A stretch of DNA of 64,000 nt, taken from Rhodospirillaceae bacterium (lineage in GTDB: Bacteria > Pseudomonadota > Alphaproteobacteria > GCA-2731375). Numbering within the stretch: position 1 is the first letter of the stretch; every line of letters begins with the position of its first letter. Under the pieces are notes generated by a model that worked only from the letters and a program-made list of their open reading frames with translations, was not told where the DNA came from and did no database searches. Shown here in pieces: positions 53,572 through 62,668 of the stretch. The translations under genes and the position numbers were made by a program. Location: assembly GCA_018660265.1 (NCBI GenBank), contig JABJKS010000059.1, forward strand, positions 62,001 through 126,000, read 5' to 3'.

Positions 53572-55113
53572 TTAACCCTGTCCCGGGAAGATGGAAGCTA
53601 GGCACCTGACCCCTTGGACAATGGCCTCTTCAGTGTGGGCAGCATAGCCCAGCATAAGGCCGTGCCGGGCGGGTTTTCCAGCGTAAGTGGCGCTTAATGC
53701 CATGGCCGTTACCTCTGACTGGGCGGCGGCGGTCACAACGCCATTGTCATCCATGGTCCCTGACAGAACGTCACCAGGCCAGGCGATCAGGTGCATGCCG
53801 GCTTCGTCCGCCGCAATATCAAGCAGTCCCGACAACTCCCGCTTGGCCGTATCCAGCAAGGCGTCCTGACGGGCCGCATACAGCCGTCGCATGCGGCGGA
53901 CATGGGCCGCAAAATGGCCATCTTCGATAAAGCTGGCCAGTACTGGTTGCGCCAACATCGCGGCATGATCATCCAAAACCCGTCGGGCCCGAATGAAAGG
54001 ATCAACCAGATCAGGCGGTACCACCAGATAGCCCAGGCGCAGGGCGGGGAATAGTACCTTGGAAAAGCTGCCCACGTAGATTACCCGACCGGTCGTATCC
54101 AAGCCTTGCAAGGCTGCCAGGGGGCGGCCGGAATAGCGGTATTCGCTGTCGTAGTCGTCTTCCAATATCCAGCCCTGACGCCGACGGGCCCATTCGATCA
54201 GGGCCAGACGCCGGCGCAGGCTCATCACCACGCCCAAAGGGAATTGATGGGACGGGGCGACACAGGCAAAGCGGGCCAAGGGCGCGCGGCTTTCGCCCTG
54301 GGCAATATCCATGCCCTCATCATCAACCGGTACCAGGGCAGTGCGGATCCCGGCTGCGGTCAAGGCGCCGCGAATGCCGCCATATCCGGGCTCCTCCACC
54401 AACGCCTGGTCATCATGATCCAGCAGGACCTGGGCCGCCAGATTGATGGCCTGTTGCGCCCCGCTGACAATAATAATTTGCCCAGGATCGCAGCGCACAC
54501 CCCGCATCGCCCCAAGATAGGCCGCGATCGCCGCCTTTAAGGGGGGGTAGCCACCCGCGTCCCGACTTACGGTGAGTTCTGAGCTGGGCCGTCGCCAAAA
54601 TCGGGTCATCAATCGGGCCCAGATATCGAACGGAAAGTTCTTCAGATCCGGGCCAGGGGCAAAGGCTTTCTCGGTGTTGTAGGGCGTTCTGCTGATGGCA
54701 GCCAGGGTACTGCCGCGCCGGGACAGGCCATAATGCCGCGGCGCACCGGTAAATTGCGGCGTTTCATAATGGCCGGGCCGGTCTGGCGACAATTGGCGGC
54801 TGGCTAGATGCTCGCCGCGCCGCCGCTCCAACGTATTGGGCCGGGCATCGGGCAATTCAGAGGCGACATAGGTGCCATCCCCCTTGCGGGTTTCCACATA
54901 GCCCTCTGCCAACAGCTGTTGCAGGGCGTTCGCCACCGTATTGCGGGAAAGTGCCAGATCTTGTGCAAGAACGCGATTTGCCGGCAGGCGCGACCCGGAA
55001 GGCAAGCGACCATCCAGGATCATCAGGCGAAAACCCTCGTACAATTGCCGGTAAAGGGGCGCCCCACCGTCACGATCCAGGTCCATGGCAACCAGATTTC
55101 CGCCGCCAGGCAT
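53572..55113 (-). CDS. MocR-type transcriptional regulator (GntR HTH plus aminotransferase domain)
   Basis: 513 residues. The N-terminal winged helix (about 15-85) reads GSRLPANRVLAQDLALSRNTVANALQQL; the rest is an aspartate aminotransferase-fold domain with YGG, SGAQQAINLAAQVLL, EDDYDSEYRYSGRPL and YVGSFSKVLFPALR, in which Lys is the PLP lysine. MocR factors sense PLP or amino acids and act on divergent neighbours. The adjacent VOC gene and palindrome at 55157-55183 are probable targets. Confidence 0.92.
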   Translation of the reverse strand: MPGGGNLVAMDLDRDGGAPLYRQLYEGFRLMILDGRLPSGSRLPANRVLAQDLALSRNTVANALQQLLAEGYVETRKGDGTYVASELPDARPNTLERRRGEHLASRQLSPDRPGHYETPQFTGAPRHYGLSRRGSTLAAISRTPYNTEKAFAPGPDLKNFPFDIWARLMTRFWRRPSSELTVSRDAGGYPPLKAAIAAYLGAMRGVRCDPGQIIIVSGAQQAINLAAQVLLDHDDQALVEEPGYGGIRGALTAAGIRTALVPVDDEGMDIAQGESRAPLARFACVAPSHQFPLGVVMSLRRRLALIEWARRRQGWILEDDYDSEYRYSGRPLAALQGLDTTGRVIYVGSFSKVLFPALRLGYLVVPPDLVDPFIRARRVLDDHAAMLAQPVLASFIEDGHFAAHVRRMRRLYAARQDALLDTAKRELSGLLDIAADEAGMHLIAWPGDVLSGTMDDNGVVTAAAQSEVTAMALSATYAGKPARHGLMLGYAAHTEEAIVQGVRCLASIFPGQG

Positions 55114-55156
55114 GATGCTTCCTTCCTTGAGAAAACAGTTGAAAATATTGGCCTCA

Positions 55157-55183
55157 ACATTATATCATAAATCCGTATAATGT
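55157..55183. promoter_or_regulatory. palindromic operator/promoter between MocR regulator and VOC genes
   Basis: Perfect inverted repeat ACATTATA-N11-TATAATGT. Each half contains a TATAAT-type -10 hexamer reading outwards, so the site could be both a shared divergent promoter and the regulator's target. Confidence 0.5.
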
Positions 55184-55233
55184 GCAGGCCATTTGCGAGA
55201 GCGATTATAGTACGGCTCAAAGGGAGTATTTAG

Positions 55234-55668
55234 ATGAAACTTAGAGATGGCGAATCCTGGATACCCGCGCCGGAATATGGCCGCGCTCTGCGTGGTCTGG
55301 GCGTCAACCTGATTGTCCGCAATATGGCAGACGCATTGCGCTTTCAGGTCGAAGTTTTGGCGGCAGACATCACTTATAGCGATCCTGATTTCGCGGCCAT
55401 AAAGGGTTATGGCGGGGAATGGATGTTACACGCCGATCATACCTACAACGATCATCCCTTGCAGGGCAGTTTGGCCCCGGATTTGGCGCGCGGTATTGGG
55501 GCGGAACTGCGGGTTTATGGCCGCGATCCTGATGTGGCGGAAGCCCGCGCCAGAGAGTTGGGGTTTGAGGTCCTGGCCGGTGCTTTGGACAAACCCCATG
55601 GCCTGCGGGAAGCTTATATCATTGATCAGGATGGCTACCTGTGGGTGCCGGGTGTGCCTGTAGAATAG
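55234..55668 (+). CDS. VOC-superfamily (glyoxalase-like) protein
   Basis: 144 residues with a single betaalphabetabetabeta pair: NLIVRNMADALRFQVEVLAAD and a C-terminal strand AYIIDQDGYLWVPGVPVE. The His/Glu metal ligands of glyoxalase are not all obvious (His of LHADHTYNDH is one candidate). An extended N-terminus (MKLRDGESWIPAPEYGRAL) resembles a group annotated as glyoxalase/bleomycin resistance. Divergent from MocR; probably regulated by it. Confidence 0.8.
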   Translation: MKLRDGESWIPAPEYGRALRGLGVNLIVRNMADALRFQVEVLAADITYSDPDFAAIKGYGGEWMLHADHTYNDHPLQGSLAPDLARGIGAELRVYGRDPDVAEARARELGFEVLAGALDKPHGLREAYIIDQDGYLWVPGVPVE

Positions 55669-55680
55669 TCGTGGATTATC

Positions 55681-56748
55681 CTAATCCTGCGCTATTCCGC
55701 CCCGCACGGCACCGGCGTCCGTGTTGCGCCATAAGGCCACGTGGTCTTGCGGCAGGGCGCGGCTGTTGGGCATGGATAGCCACAGACGGTGCAAACAGCG
55801 CCGCTCTTCCAGGGCGGCACCGGGTTGATCTTCGTAGGCGGTGCGGGCGTGATAGATCACATGGTTGTTGATGAATTGCATATCACCCGGGCGCATGGTC
55901 ATTTCCATGCAAAGTTCGTCCGCCAGATCATGCAAGGTATCGAGGGCCTGCCAATGGGCCGCCGTCATGCGCGGTACGCCCAGCATTTCCTGGGCAGCTT
56001 CCACATAAGTGCGGGAATAGTGGGAGGTGAAGCGACCGTCCCGCTGACCAAAAACAGGTAGGGCGTAGCTTAACAACTCACCGCCGCGCTCTTCTCCCAG
56101 GCGGGCCCGATGATAGGGAGCATACAACAGCGCGGCCAAATCCGGATGACGTTCCAGCATGACATTATGCACCATTGTGGAGGACGCAATGCGGCTGATC
56201 CCGCCGATGGGCGCCTGCCGGGCACACAACAGCGCGACCACATCGCAACGGTCCGTGTGAAAGCGCAACAGGGCATTGGATAGGGTGCGGGCCTTGGATG
56301 ACTTGAATGTGCTGCCGTCCCGCGCTGTTAACTTGTGGCCCAGAACCGTATCCGTGTCTTCTACGGTATCGGTGATATCCCGCATCAGCAGGGCGTTGCA
56401 GTCCTGGAAGACCGGCTGGCCCATGTGCAGTCCGATACCATAGCAAAGGTGGCGCAGACCATCGCCGAAGGCCGCCACCGGCAGGCCCGACAGATTGGCC
56501 AGACCCGAGCCGTTTTCCAGCTCCTCGGCCATGGCCGCCAGTTTCTTTGATAGATGGAGGAGGGGGAAGTCCGCCTTGGTCATCTGCTCCCACGCCAAGC
56601 CCTTTTGCATCGCCGCCGCCAGGGCGGTATGCAATTCAGCAATGTCTTCGTTCGACAGAGCAAAGCGCCAGCGATGGTCATCCGCCAGCGCTTCTCCATG
56701 CCAGACGGAATTATCTGCAATAGGCAGAAACATGCTCCCTAAATCCAA
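55681..56748 (-). CDS. TauD/CAS-like Fe(II)/2-oxoglutarate dioxygenase
   Basis: 355 residues in the TauD/clavaminate-synthase group. HTD (RFHTDRCDV) supplies two iron ligands, and the distal His with following Arg are at HRLWLSMPNSRAL. The HARTAYED segment is typical of gamma-butyrobetaine/TauD-like enzymes. The substrate is probably a polar acid. It ends 12 bases after the VOC gene stop, convergent, and its start overlaps the Rieske beta subunit end by ten bases (56739-56748). Confidence 0.85.
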   Translation of the reverse strand: MDLGSMFLPIADNSVWHGEALADDHRWRFALSNEDIAELHTALAAAMQKGLAWEQMTKADFPLLHLSKKLAAMAEELENGSGLANLSGLPVAAFGDGLRHLCYGIGLHMGQPVFQDCNALLMRDITDTVEDTDTVLGHKLTARDGSTFKSSKARTLSNALLRFHTDRCDVVALLCARQAPIGGISRIASSTMVHNVMLERHPDLAALLYAPYHRARLGEERGGELLSYALPVFGQRDGRFTSHYSRTYVEAAQEMLGVPRMTAAHWQALDTLHDLADELCMEMTMRPGDMQFINNHVIYHARTAYEDQPGAALEERRCLHRLWLSMPNSRALPQDHVALWRNTDAGAVRGGIAQD

Positions 56749-57266
56749 TATTGCAAAACGTAGTCGAAGGGCCCTTCGACGTTGACGATATCCACCCGTT
56801 GCAGCTCTATCCGGTAGCCGTCGGGGGTGTTCTTCAGATTGTGGCGGTACTTTCCGGCAAAGAACCGTTGTTCATCCATCCGGTATTCGGCGACGTAGAA
56901 TTTTGATCGCACCACCAGATCCCCGCTCGATGCATCCTCGGCCTCGACCACGACGTTGGACACCACATGACCTGTCCGATTGGCGGGAGACTGGGACCAC
57001 GCCATAGGATGATTAATGCGCCCAATGCGGGTCCGCATCAGGTAATGGTCTTCCCAGAAAATATTCGCCTGGCCATCGCCTTCCGTTTGCTCCGGTGATG
57101 CGGGCATCCAGTAATGGGCATCCGCCGTGAACAGGGCCAGCCATTCGTCCCACAGCCGATCATCCAGGATCTCCGCCTGGCGATAGAGGAATTGTTCCAC
57201 CCGGTGCTGTGTTTCCAGGCTGACGCCGGCGACAGGTAAGGCGCCACCGCTCATGGCCCCACTCAT
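56739..57266 (-). CDS. aromatic-ring-hydroxylating dioxygenase, beta subunit
   Basis: About 175 residues from ATG 57266, which overlaps the alpha subunit stop (ATGA). The small subunit of Rieske dioxygenases has a SnoaL-like fold: VEQFLYRQAEILDDRLWDEWLALFTADAHYWMP, then RTGHVVSNVVVEAE and SKFYVAEYRMDEQRFFAGKYRHNL. It stabilises the alpha3beta3 hexamer. An upstream open stretch of 57 codons, antisense or overlapping alpha, is not family sequence. Confidence 0.9.
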   Translation of the reverse strand: MSGAMSGGALPVAGVSLETQHRVEQFLYRQAEILDDRLWDEWLALFTADAHYWMPASPEQTEGDGQANIFWEDHYLMRTRIGRINHPMAWSQSPANRTGHVVSNVVVEAEDASSGDLVVRSKFYVAEYRMDEQRFFAGKYRHNLKNTPDGYRIELQRVDIVNVEGPFDYVLQYWI

Positions 57267-58585
57267 AGGGCCCCCTCCGCCTGCATGTAATTTCTCCAGG
57301 CTTCGAACTGGTTGCGCATGGGGATTTCGGAAAAGCCGATGACGGAGGTGGCGACGCCGTCTTCGACCAGGTCCTGGCCGGCATTGCGGTGAAAACTGAC
57401 CCAATCGCCGCCCTCGCTTTCCAGGCCTTCCTGGCATTTGCGGAAGTTATACAGATCATCCGCGTTGATCATGGTGGAGGGGGAGTTGACCAGATAGAAA
57501 TAATCCAGGGCCCGCCGATAGATGGGTTCCGGCGCGCCCTTCAGGCGGAAATGCCAGATCTCTGTCAGGGTCTCGTTGGCCGAGATGGGCCGTACGGCCC
57601 GCAGCTGCTGCAACGGCGACTGGATCGACAGGCAGGGATAGACCAAAAGATGATGGATATTCACATCCAGGATCTCCTTGGCACGATCAGGGCCATAATG
57701 TTTTTCCATGATGGCGTCGTATTCCAGGGTATCGGGATCGGTCGGGCGCAGCCCCATATAGCCCTGCAAGACACAATGGCCGTTGGGGTGGCCGACCACG
57801 TCCAGGGCACCCCATTTGTCCATCTCCATGGCGAAGGCGGAGATGTAGTGATAGGACAGGGGCGGTGGGTTGCCTGTTTCCGCCAGCATCTCTTTCTCGA
57901 CCTTTTGTGCCGCCAGGCCGGTGGAGCCATGGGTGACCGATGGATGCACCGCGTCCAGCTGGTTTTCCAGAAAGATCTTCCAATTCGACTTCTGGATCAT
58001 CCGGAAGCAGGTGGGCACAACCTCCACCTCCCCCTCAGGGGCCCGGTCGCACATATCATCAATGCCGGCGATGGCGGTACCCAGCCAATCCACCAGACTG
58101 GGCCCGGTGGGTGACAGGGAGGCAAAGACGAAACCGCGATAGACTTCCATCCGGGCCACAGGCTTCATATGGGAATTCGGATCATTGAGATTGAAGCGGG
58201 TATTGTCATAGCCACTTTGAATGGGAATGTGCCGGACCTTGCCATCCAGCTTGAACTGCCAGGCATGATAGCTGCAGGTGAAGTTGCCACCTGTATTTCC
58301 AGCCCGATTGGCGCACAACTTGGCACCGCGATGGGGACAGCGGTTATAGAGTACATGGATGGAACGGTTCTGATGACGCACCATGATCACCGGTTGCCGA
58401 CCGATTACCGTAGTGGCGTAATCCCCCGTATTGGGGACTTGGGACTCATGGCCGACATAAATCCAGGCTTTGTGAAAGATCTGGCGGATTTCACGCTCAA
58501 AGACCTCGTTATCGGCATAACAATTCCGATGCACCCGGTCCGGCTCGACCAGCGCATCAACATTGAAACCATTTCCATCTGACAT
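57263..58585 (-). CDS. aromatic-ring-hydroxylating dioxygenase, alpha subunit (Rieske)
   Basis: About 440 residues from ATG 58585, preceded by GGGGATAAA. Rieske centre: Cys83, His85, Cys104, His107 (CPHRGA ... CSYHAW). Catalytic iron: Asp211 bridging and His214, His219 (ENQLDAVHPSVTHGS). Dihydroxylates or demethylates an aromatic or other cyclic substrate with an electron chain not encoded nearby: no ferredoxin or reductase gene of this type is in the window. Confidence 0.95.
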   Translation of the reverse strand: MSDGNGFNVDALVEPDRVHRNCYADNEVFEREIRQIFHKAWIYVGHESQVPNTGDYATTVIGRQPVIMVRHQNRSIHVLYNRCPHRGAKLCANRAGNTGGNFTCSYHAWQFKLDGKVRHIPIQSGYDNTRFNLNDPNSHMKPVARMEVYRGFVFASLSPTGPSLVDWLGTAIAGIDDMCDRAPEGEVEVVPTCFRMIQKSNWKIFLENQLDAVHPSVTHGSTGLAAQKVEKEMLAETGNPPPLSYHYISAFAMEMDKWGALDVVGHPNGHCVLQGYMGLRPTDPDTLEYDAIMEKHYGPDRAKEILDVNIHHLLVYPCLSIQSPLQQLRAVRPISANETLTEIWHFRLKGAPEPIYRRALDYFYLVNSPSTMINADDLYNFRKCQEGLESEGGDWVSFHRNAGQDLVEDGVATSVIGFSEIPMRNQFEAWRNYMQAEGAL

Positions 58586-58653
58586 TTTATCCCCGCCCAT
58601 GCTTGTTCCTGTCGAAAATCATAACGCCTCAGTTCGCCCCCGGCAGCCCTTTT

Positions 58654-59616
58654 TTAGTTGCCCAGTATCCCTTCGACCAGCGCCTGCACCGCCAGGGCAT
58701 CTCGTGCGGTGGCCAGGGCATGGGGTTGGCCGTCCATCCAGGCGGCGACGTTGTCCAATTGCAGCCGGAAGCCTTCTACGCGAGGGTCTTCGATTTCCGG
58801 AAACTCCTGTTGCCATTCGCCGCCGTCACTGGATTGGAGGCAGAACCAATCATGCAGGCGGTGGCTTTTCTGGCTACCCCAGACCGTCATCTCCACCCGG
58901 TCCGGGCCCATCCCACCGCTGGACCCGAGTATGGAAACAGGCACATCATCACAATCGAGCACGGCCGAGACATGGGTTTCGCACAGCTCCGGGTCGTCCT
59001 GGTACACGGGGCAGGAAGTGACCAGCTCTGCCGGTCCCAACAGGCGCTGCGTGACAAAGAGGAAATGCGATAGCACCTCGCGGGTATAGCCGCCCTGATC
59101 CCGAAAGCGCAGCCAGTCCGCATCTGCCTGCCATTCCCGTGGCCAGCGGGCGAAATGCACCACGATATCGACACCGATGATATCGCCCAAGGCGCCGCTG
59201 TCGATCCGCTCCTTGGTTAAAGTCACGGCGCGGGATGATGCCTGGATGAAATTCACCACATTGGGCGTCCAGTTGTCCTCCAATGCGGCGACCAAGGCGC
59301 GGCTGTCTTCAATATCCACGCCCAGGGGCTTTTCGCAATAGACCGCCTTTTCAGCAGCCATGGCCCGGTCCGCATAGTCCCTGTGATACAAGGGCGGCGT
59401 CGCGATATAGACCAGATCGGCATCTGCGATGACCGCATCCGCATCTTCCATGATGGCCAGACCAGGTGTTTCGGTGGCCGCATCAGTGCGGGCCTGTGGG
59501 TTCGGGTCCCAGGCACCTGTGATCTCAAACCGGGGGTGGGGCACCATATTGGTGATCATCCGCCGCCCCATGATGCCCAGGCCGATGACGCCGACCTTAT
59601 GAACAATTTCCGCCAT
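58654..59616 (-). CDS. Gfo/Idh/MocA-family oxidoreductase
   Basis: 320-residue NAD(P)-dependent dehydrogenase. N-terminal Rossmann IGLGIMGRRM, the EKPLGVDIEDS motif with the catalytic Lys, and a C-terminal alpha/beta domain. GYTREVLSHFLF contains the conserved His near the active site. Acts on a sugar-like polyol or a dihydrodiol; the position one base after the alkylsulfatase stop and downstream of Rieske genes makes a dehydrogenase of the Rieske product plausible. Confidence 0.87.
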   Translation of the reverse strand: MAEIVHKVGVIGLGIMGRRMITNMVPHPRFEITGAWDPNPQARTDAATETPGLAIMEDADAVIADADLVYIATPPLYHRDYADRAMAAEKAVYCEKPLGVDIEDSRALVAALEDNWTPNVVNFIQASSRAVTLTKERIDSGALGDIIGVDIVVHFARWPREWQADADWLRFRDQGGYTREVLSHFLFVTQRLLGPAELVTSCPVYQDDPELCETHVSAVLDCDDVPVSILGSSGGMGPDRVEMTVWGSQKSHRLHDWFCLQSSDGGEWQQEFPEIEDPRVEGFRLQLDNVAAWMDGQPHALATARDALAVQALVEGILGN

Positions 59617-59617
59617 G

Positions 59618-61561
59618 CTATTCTTCTTCCTTTAAGCTGGGTGCGACCACATCGAACATCATGCTGAAATTGTCCAGCATCGCGAATAATTGTTCAATGA
59701 TCGCGTCATCGTCCTCCGCGTCCAGATCGCCTGAGGCGGTGGCGTCTGCCACCGTCGTTTTGCCCACGTTCAGCGCGACTATGGTCGCCAGGTTTGTCCG
59801 GACAGAGGCGACGGCATCTTCTGCGAAGGTATCAAATACGTGGCTCATGGTGCAGTTCTGCAGGTTCATCACTGCGCGTTCGTCGCTGTCGGTCAGTTGC
59901 CAGTTGATCTTCCAGGCCAGACCGGCGGCTTTGCCCGCATCAAGGCGCACGGCCATGAAATCGAACAAAGCATCCGCCGTCAATGCACTCAGCATATCCG
60001 GGCTCAACATAGGCCGGGGGGGCAGTTTTGCGACGCCTTGGCGCAATTCCTGGGCGGCGTATAGATAGGCATTGCGCCAGGTTGCGCTCTCCGCCTGATA
60101 GCCCAGTTGCTCAAAGGTATCCGCCAACAAGGCCCGCCCATCGCGGTTTTCCGGTTCGGCAAAGACCAGATGGCTCAACACCTGGGCCACCCAGCGGTAT
60201 TCCCCGGCGGCAAAATCAGCCTGCGCCCGCGACAATATCGCGTCCGCCCCGCCCATATACTCAACGGTCTTGCGCCCGGTTTCCCGCCGCGTGGGTGGGT
60301 TCAGGTTGGCCGGGTTGGCATCATACCAGCCAAGGTAGCGCTGATAGACCGCCTTGGCATTGTGGCGGATCGCACCGTAATATCCGCGCACGGACCAGAC
60401 CTGATCCAGGCCGGGGGGTAGCTCCAACGCCTCGGCTATTTCGCCGGGGTTCAGGCCTATGTTCATCAAACGTACGGTCTGGTCGTGGATAAATTTGTAT
60501 AGATCCCGTTGCGCCTCCAGATAGGTGCGAACTTCACCCCGGCCCCAGGTAGGCCAATGGTGCTGGCCGATCAGGATATCCGTCTGATCACCGAACATGA
60601 CCATGGCATCGGTAATATGCTGGGACCAAATGCGCGGATCACGCACCCTGGCACCGCGCAGGGGAAGAAGATTATGCAACAGCCGGGTGGTGTTCTCCGC
60701 CATATTCAAGACGCCCAATTGCGGTAGGAACATGTGCATTTCCGCCGGCGCCTCTGAATCCGGGGCCAATTGAAAGACGATCTCGACCCCATCAATTGTG
60801 TAGGCTTCGCTGGGTTCGACGATCACCAGTGTTGGCGCGATCAGGCTGACGCGGCCCCGTGCCGTGACTTTGCCTAAGCCCGCATCGACCTGGCCACGTG
60901 GTCCCTTGGCCAAAAGGCCACCAAACTGAAACTGGGCCCGGCGCATCATGGCGTTGCCGGCGGTGACGTTCTCGCCGTTTAGCTCCTCAGTAAACTGATC
61001 CGGCGCGATGACGGTAACATCACCTGAACGAACGTCCTCGGTGCTGGTCACCCCCATGACGCCGCCGTAATGATCCACATGACTGTGGCTATAGATCACG
61101 CAAATCACAGGCTTCTGCGGGCGATGGGCGTAGTACAAATTCAGCCCCGCCCGGGCGACGTCCGCCGTGGTCATGGGATCTATGATGATCAGCCCGCTAT
61201 CTCCCTCGATTATCGTCATATTGGCCAGATCCATCCCGCGTAACTGGTAGATCCTGTCGCAAACCTTGAACAAGCCGTTGTTCATATTCAGCTGTGCCAT
61301 GCGCCACAGGCTGGGGTTGATCGTGTCCGGGGCCTCGGCCTGGTTCAGGAACTCATAGGCCGGTAGGTCCCACATCTTCGCGCCCCGTTGATTTTCAACT
61401 ACGCCATCGGGCAGCGCCGCGATCAAGCCGCGCCGGGCCTGCTCGAAGTCATCCGTGTCATGAAACGGCAATTGCTCCAGGACCGCAGCCTGAAGCGCGC
61501 GGGTGCTGGGCGACGCAGGTTTCGGCCCGGTTTTCAGATCTGTGCTGTCTTCCTTGGCCAT
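59618..61561 (-). CDS. MBL-fold alkyl sulfatase (SdsA/BDS1-like), cytoplasmic
   Basis: 647 residues from ATG 61561 (family start; open frame upstream is unrelated). Metallo-beta-lactamase domain with H-x-H-x-D-H at His159, His161, Asp163, His164 (YSHSHVDHYGG), then an all-helical dimerisation domain (about 395-520) and a C-terminal SCP-2-like domain (about 530-640) as in SdsA1. Hydrolyses alkyl sulfate esters. No signal peptide, unlike SdsA1, so it should act in the cytoplasm on an imported sulfate ester. Confidence 0.9.
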   Translation of the reverse strand: MAKEDSTDLKTGPKPASPSTRALQAAVLEQLPFHDTDDFEQARRGLIAALPDGVVENQRGAKMWDLPAYEFLNQAEAPDTINPSLWRMAQLNMNNGLFKVCDRIYQLRGMDLANMTIIEGDSGLIIIDPMTTADVARAGLNLYYAHRPQKPVICVIYSHSHVDHYGGVMGVTSTEDVRSGDVTVIAPDQFTEELNGENVTAGNAMMRRAQFQFGGLLAKGPRGQVDAGLGKVTARGRVSLIAPTLVIVEPSEAYTIDGVEIVFQLAPDSEAPAEMHMFLPQLGVLNMAENTTRLLHNLLPLRGARVRDPRIWSQHITDAMVMFGDQTDILIGQHHWPTWGRGEVRTYLEAQRDLYKFIHDQTVRLMNIGLNPGEIAEALELPPGLDQVWSVRGYYGAIRHNAKAVYQRYLGWYDANPANLNPPTRRETGRKTVEYMGGADAILSRAQADFAAGEYRWVAQVLSHLVFAEPENRDGRALLADTFEQLGYQAESATWRNAYLYAAQELRQGVAKLPPRPMLSPDMLSALTADALFDFMAVRLDAGKAAGLAWKINWQLTDSDERAVMNLQNCTMSHVFDTFAEDAVASVRTNLATIVALNVGKTTVADATASGDLDAEDDDAIIEQLFAMLDNFSMMFDVVAPSLKEEE

Positions 61562-61651
61562 AACTGCCGTTTCCTTTGCAAATGATATCTTGCGATCATA
61601 TTGGACCACTTGGGCCCCTGGCGATAGGATAGGGAAAACAGGGGACGAAAA
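61562..61651. promoter_or_regulatory. divergent promoter region, alkylsulfatase versus MetX-like hydrolase
   Basis: Ninety bases between divergently transcribed genes. AGGGGACGAAAA is the ribosome site region of the plus-strand gene. GATATCTTGCGATCATA forms a loose palindrome, a weak operator candidate. Confidence 0.35.
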
Positions 61652-62668
61652 ATGAACGACTATAAGGTTTTTGAGCTGGGCAATCTGGCACTGCAAGGCG
61701 GCATGACGTTGCCGGGCGCGCAATTGACCTATCAGACCTATGGCAAGCTGGCGGCGGATAGATCCAACGTCGTGCTCTATCCCACATCCTATGGTGCCCA
61801 GCATATGGATATTGAATGGTTGATCCGGCCCGGAGGTATTCTGGACCCGGATGACTATTTCATCATCATCCCGAATATGTTTGGCAACGGTCTCTCATCC
61901 TCCCCTTCCAATATGGCGGAGCCTTTTGGCATGGGGCGGTTTCCCAGTTTTAGCCATTGGGATAACGTTCAGGCCCAGCGCCGCATGTTGGAGGAGGTAT
62001 TTGGCGTCGATCATCTGGCCCTGGTCTATGGCTGGTCCATGGGCGCGCAACAGGCCCTTCATTGGGGTGCGATTTTCCCAGACCAAGTTGATGCGATTTG
62101 CGCCGTCTGCGGCTCTGCCCGCACAACGCCTCACAACAAGGTATTTCTGGAAGGCGTGCGCGCGACCCTGACGGCCGACCCGGCCTGGCAGAATGGCGGC
62201 TTTACCGACCGTCCCGTACGCGGCCTGCGCGCCATGGGTCGTCTGTACGCCGGTTGGGCCATGAGCCAGGCGTTCTATCGGGAGGAGACGCACCTGAAAC
62301 TGGGCTTCGCGTCGCTGGAAGATTATCTGGTGCGGGGCTGGGAAGCGAATTTCCTGCGCCGCGACGGTGATGATCTGCTGGCCATGCTGTCGGTCTGGTA
62401 TCGCTCCGATATCTCCAACAATGAAATCTACAACGGCGATCTGAAGGCGGCCCTGGGGGCCATCAAGGCACGGGCCATGATCATGCCGTCCCGGACGGAT
62501 TTATATTTCACGCCCGAGGATAGCGAGATCGAATGCGCCCAGATGCCGAATGCTGAATACCGACCTATAGAATCTATCTGGGGTCATCGCGCCGGCAACC
62601 CAATCGACAATGGCGATGATGAGGCCCACATTCGTGACGCTGTCCAGACCCTGTTGGGAGCGCGATGA
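61652..62668 (+). CDS. alpha/beta hydrolase, homoserine acetyltransferase-like
   Basis: 338-residue member of the MetX-like group. LQGGMTLPGAQLTYQTYGKL start, LYPTSYGAQHMDIEWLI, nucleophile elbow GWSMGAQQAL with Ser129, Asp in SRTDLYFTPED and His in SIWGHRAG. Not biosynthetic MetX: the usual Arg and binding-pocket pattern is changed, and it is coupled to an amidase gene (ATGA overlap at 62665-62668). Probably a hydrolase or acyltransferase of the amidase substrate. Confidence 0.85.
   Translation: MNDYKVFELGNLALQGGMTLPGAQLTYQTYGKLAADRSNVVLYPTSYGAQHMDIEWLIRPGGILDPDDYFIIIPNMFGNGLSSSPSNMAEPFGMGRFPSFSHWDNVQAQRRMLEEVFGVDHLALVYGWSMGAQQALHWGAIFPDQVDAICAVCGSARTTPHNKVFLEGVRATLTADPAWQNGGFTDRPVRGLRAMGRLYAGWAMSQAFYREETHLKLGFASLEDYLVRGWEANFLRRDGDDLLAMLSVWYRSDISNNEIYNGDLKAALGAIKARAMIMPSRTDLYFTPEDSEIECAQMPNAEYRPIESIWGHRAGNPIDNGDDEAHIRDAVQTLLGAR

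Noticed and set aside
57389-58114. Open frame opposite the Rieske alpha subunit
   Set aside because: Antisense shadow of a gene with complete Rieske and iron ligands.
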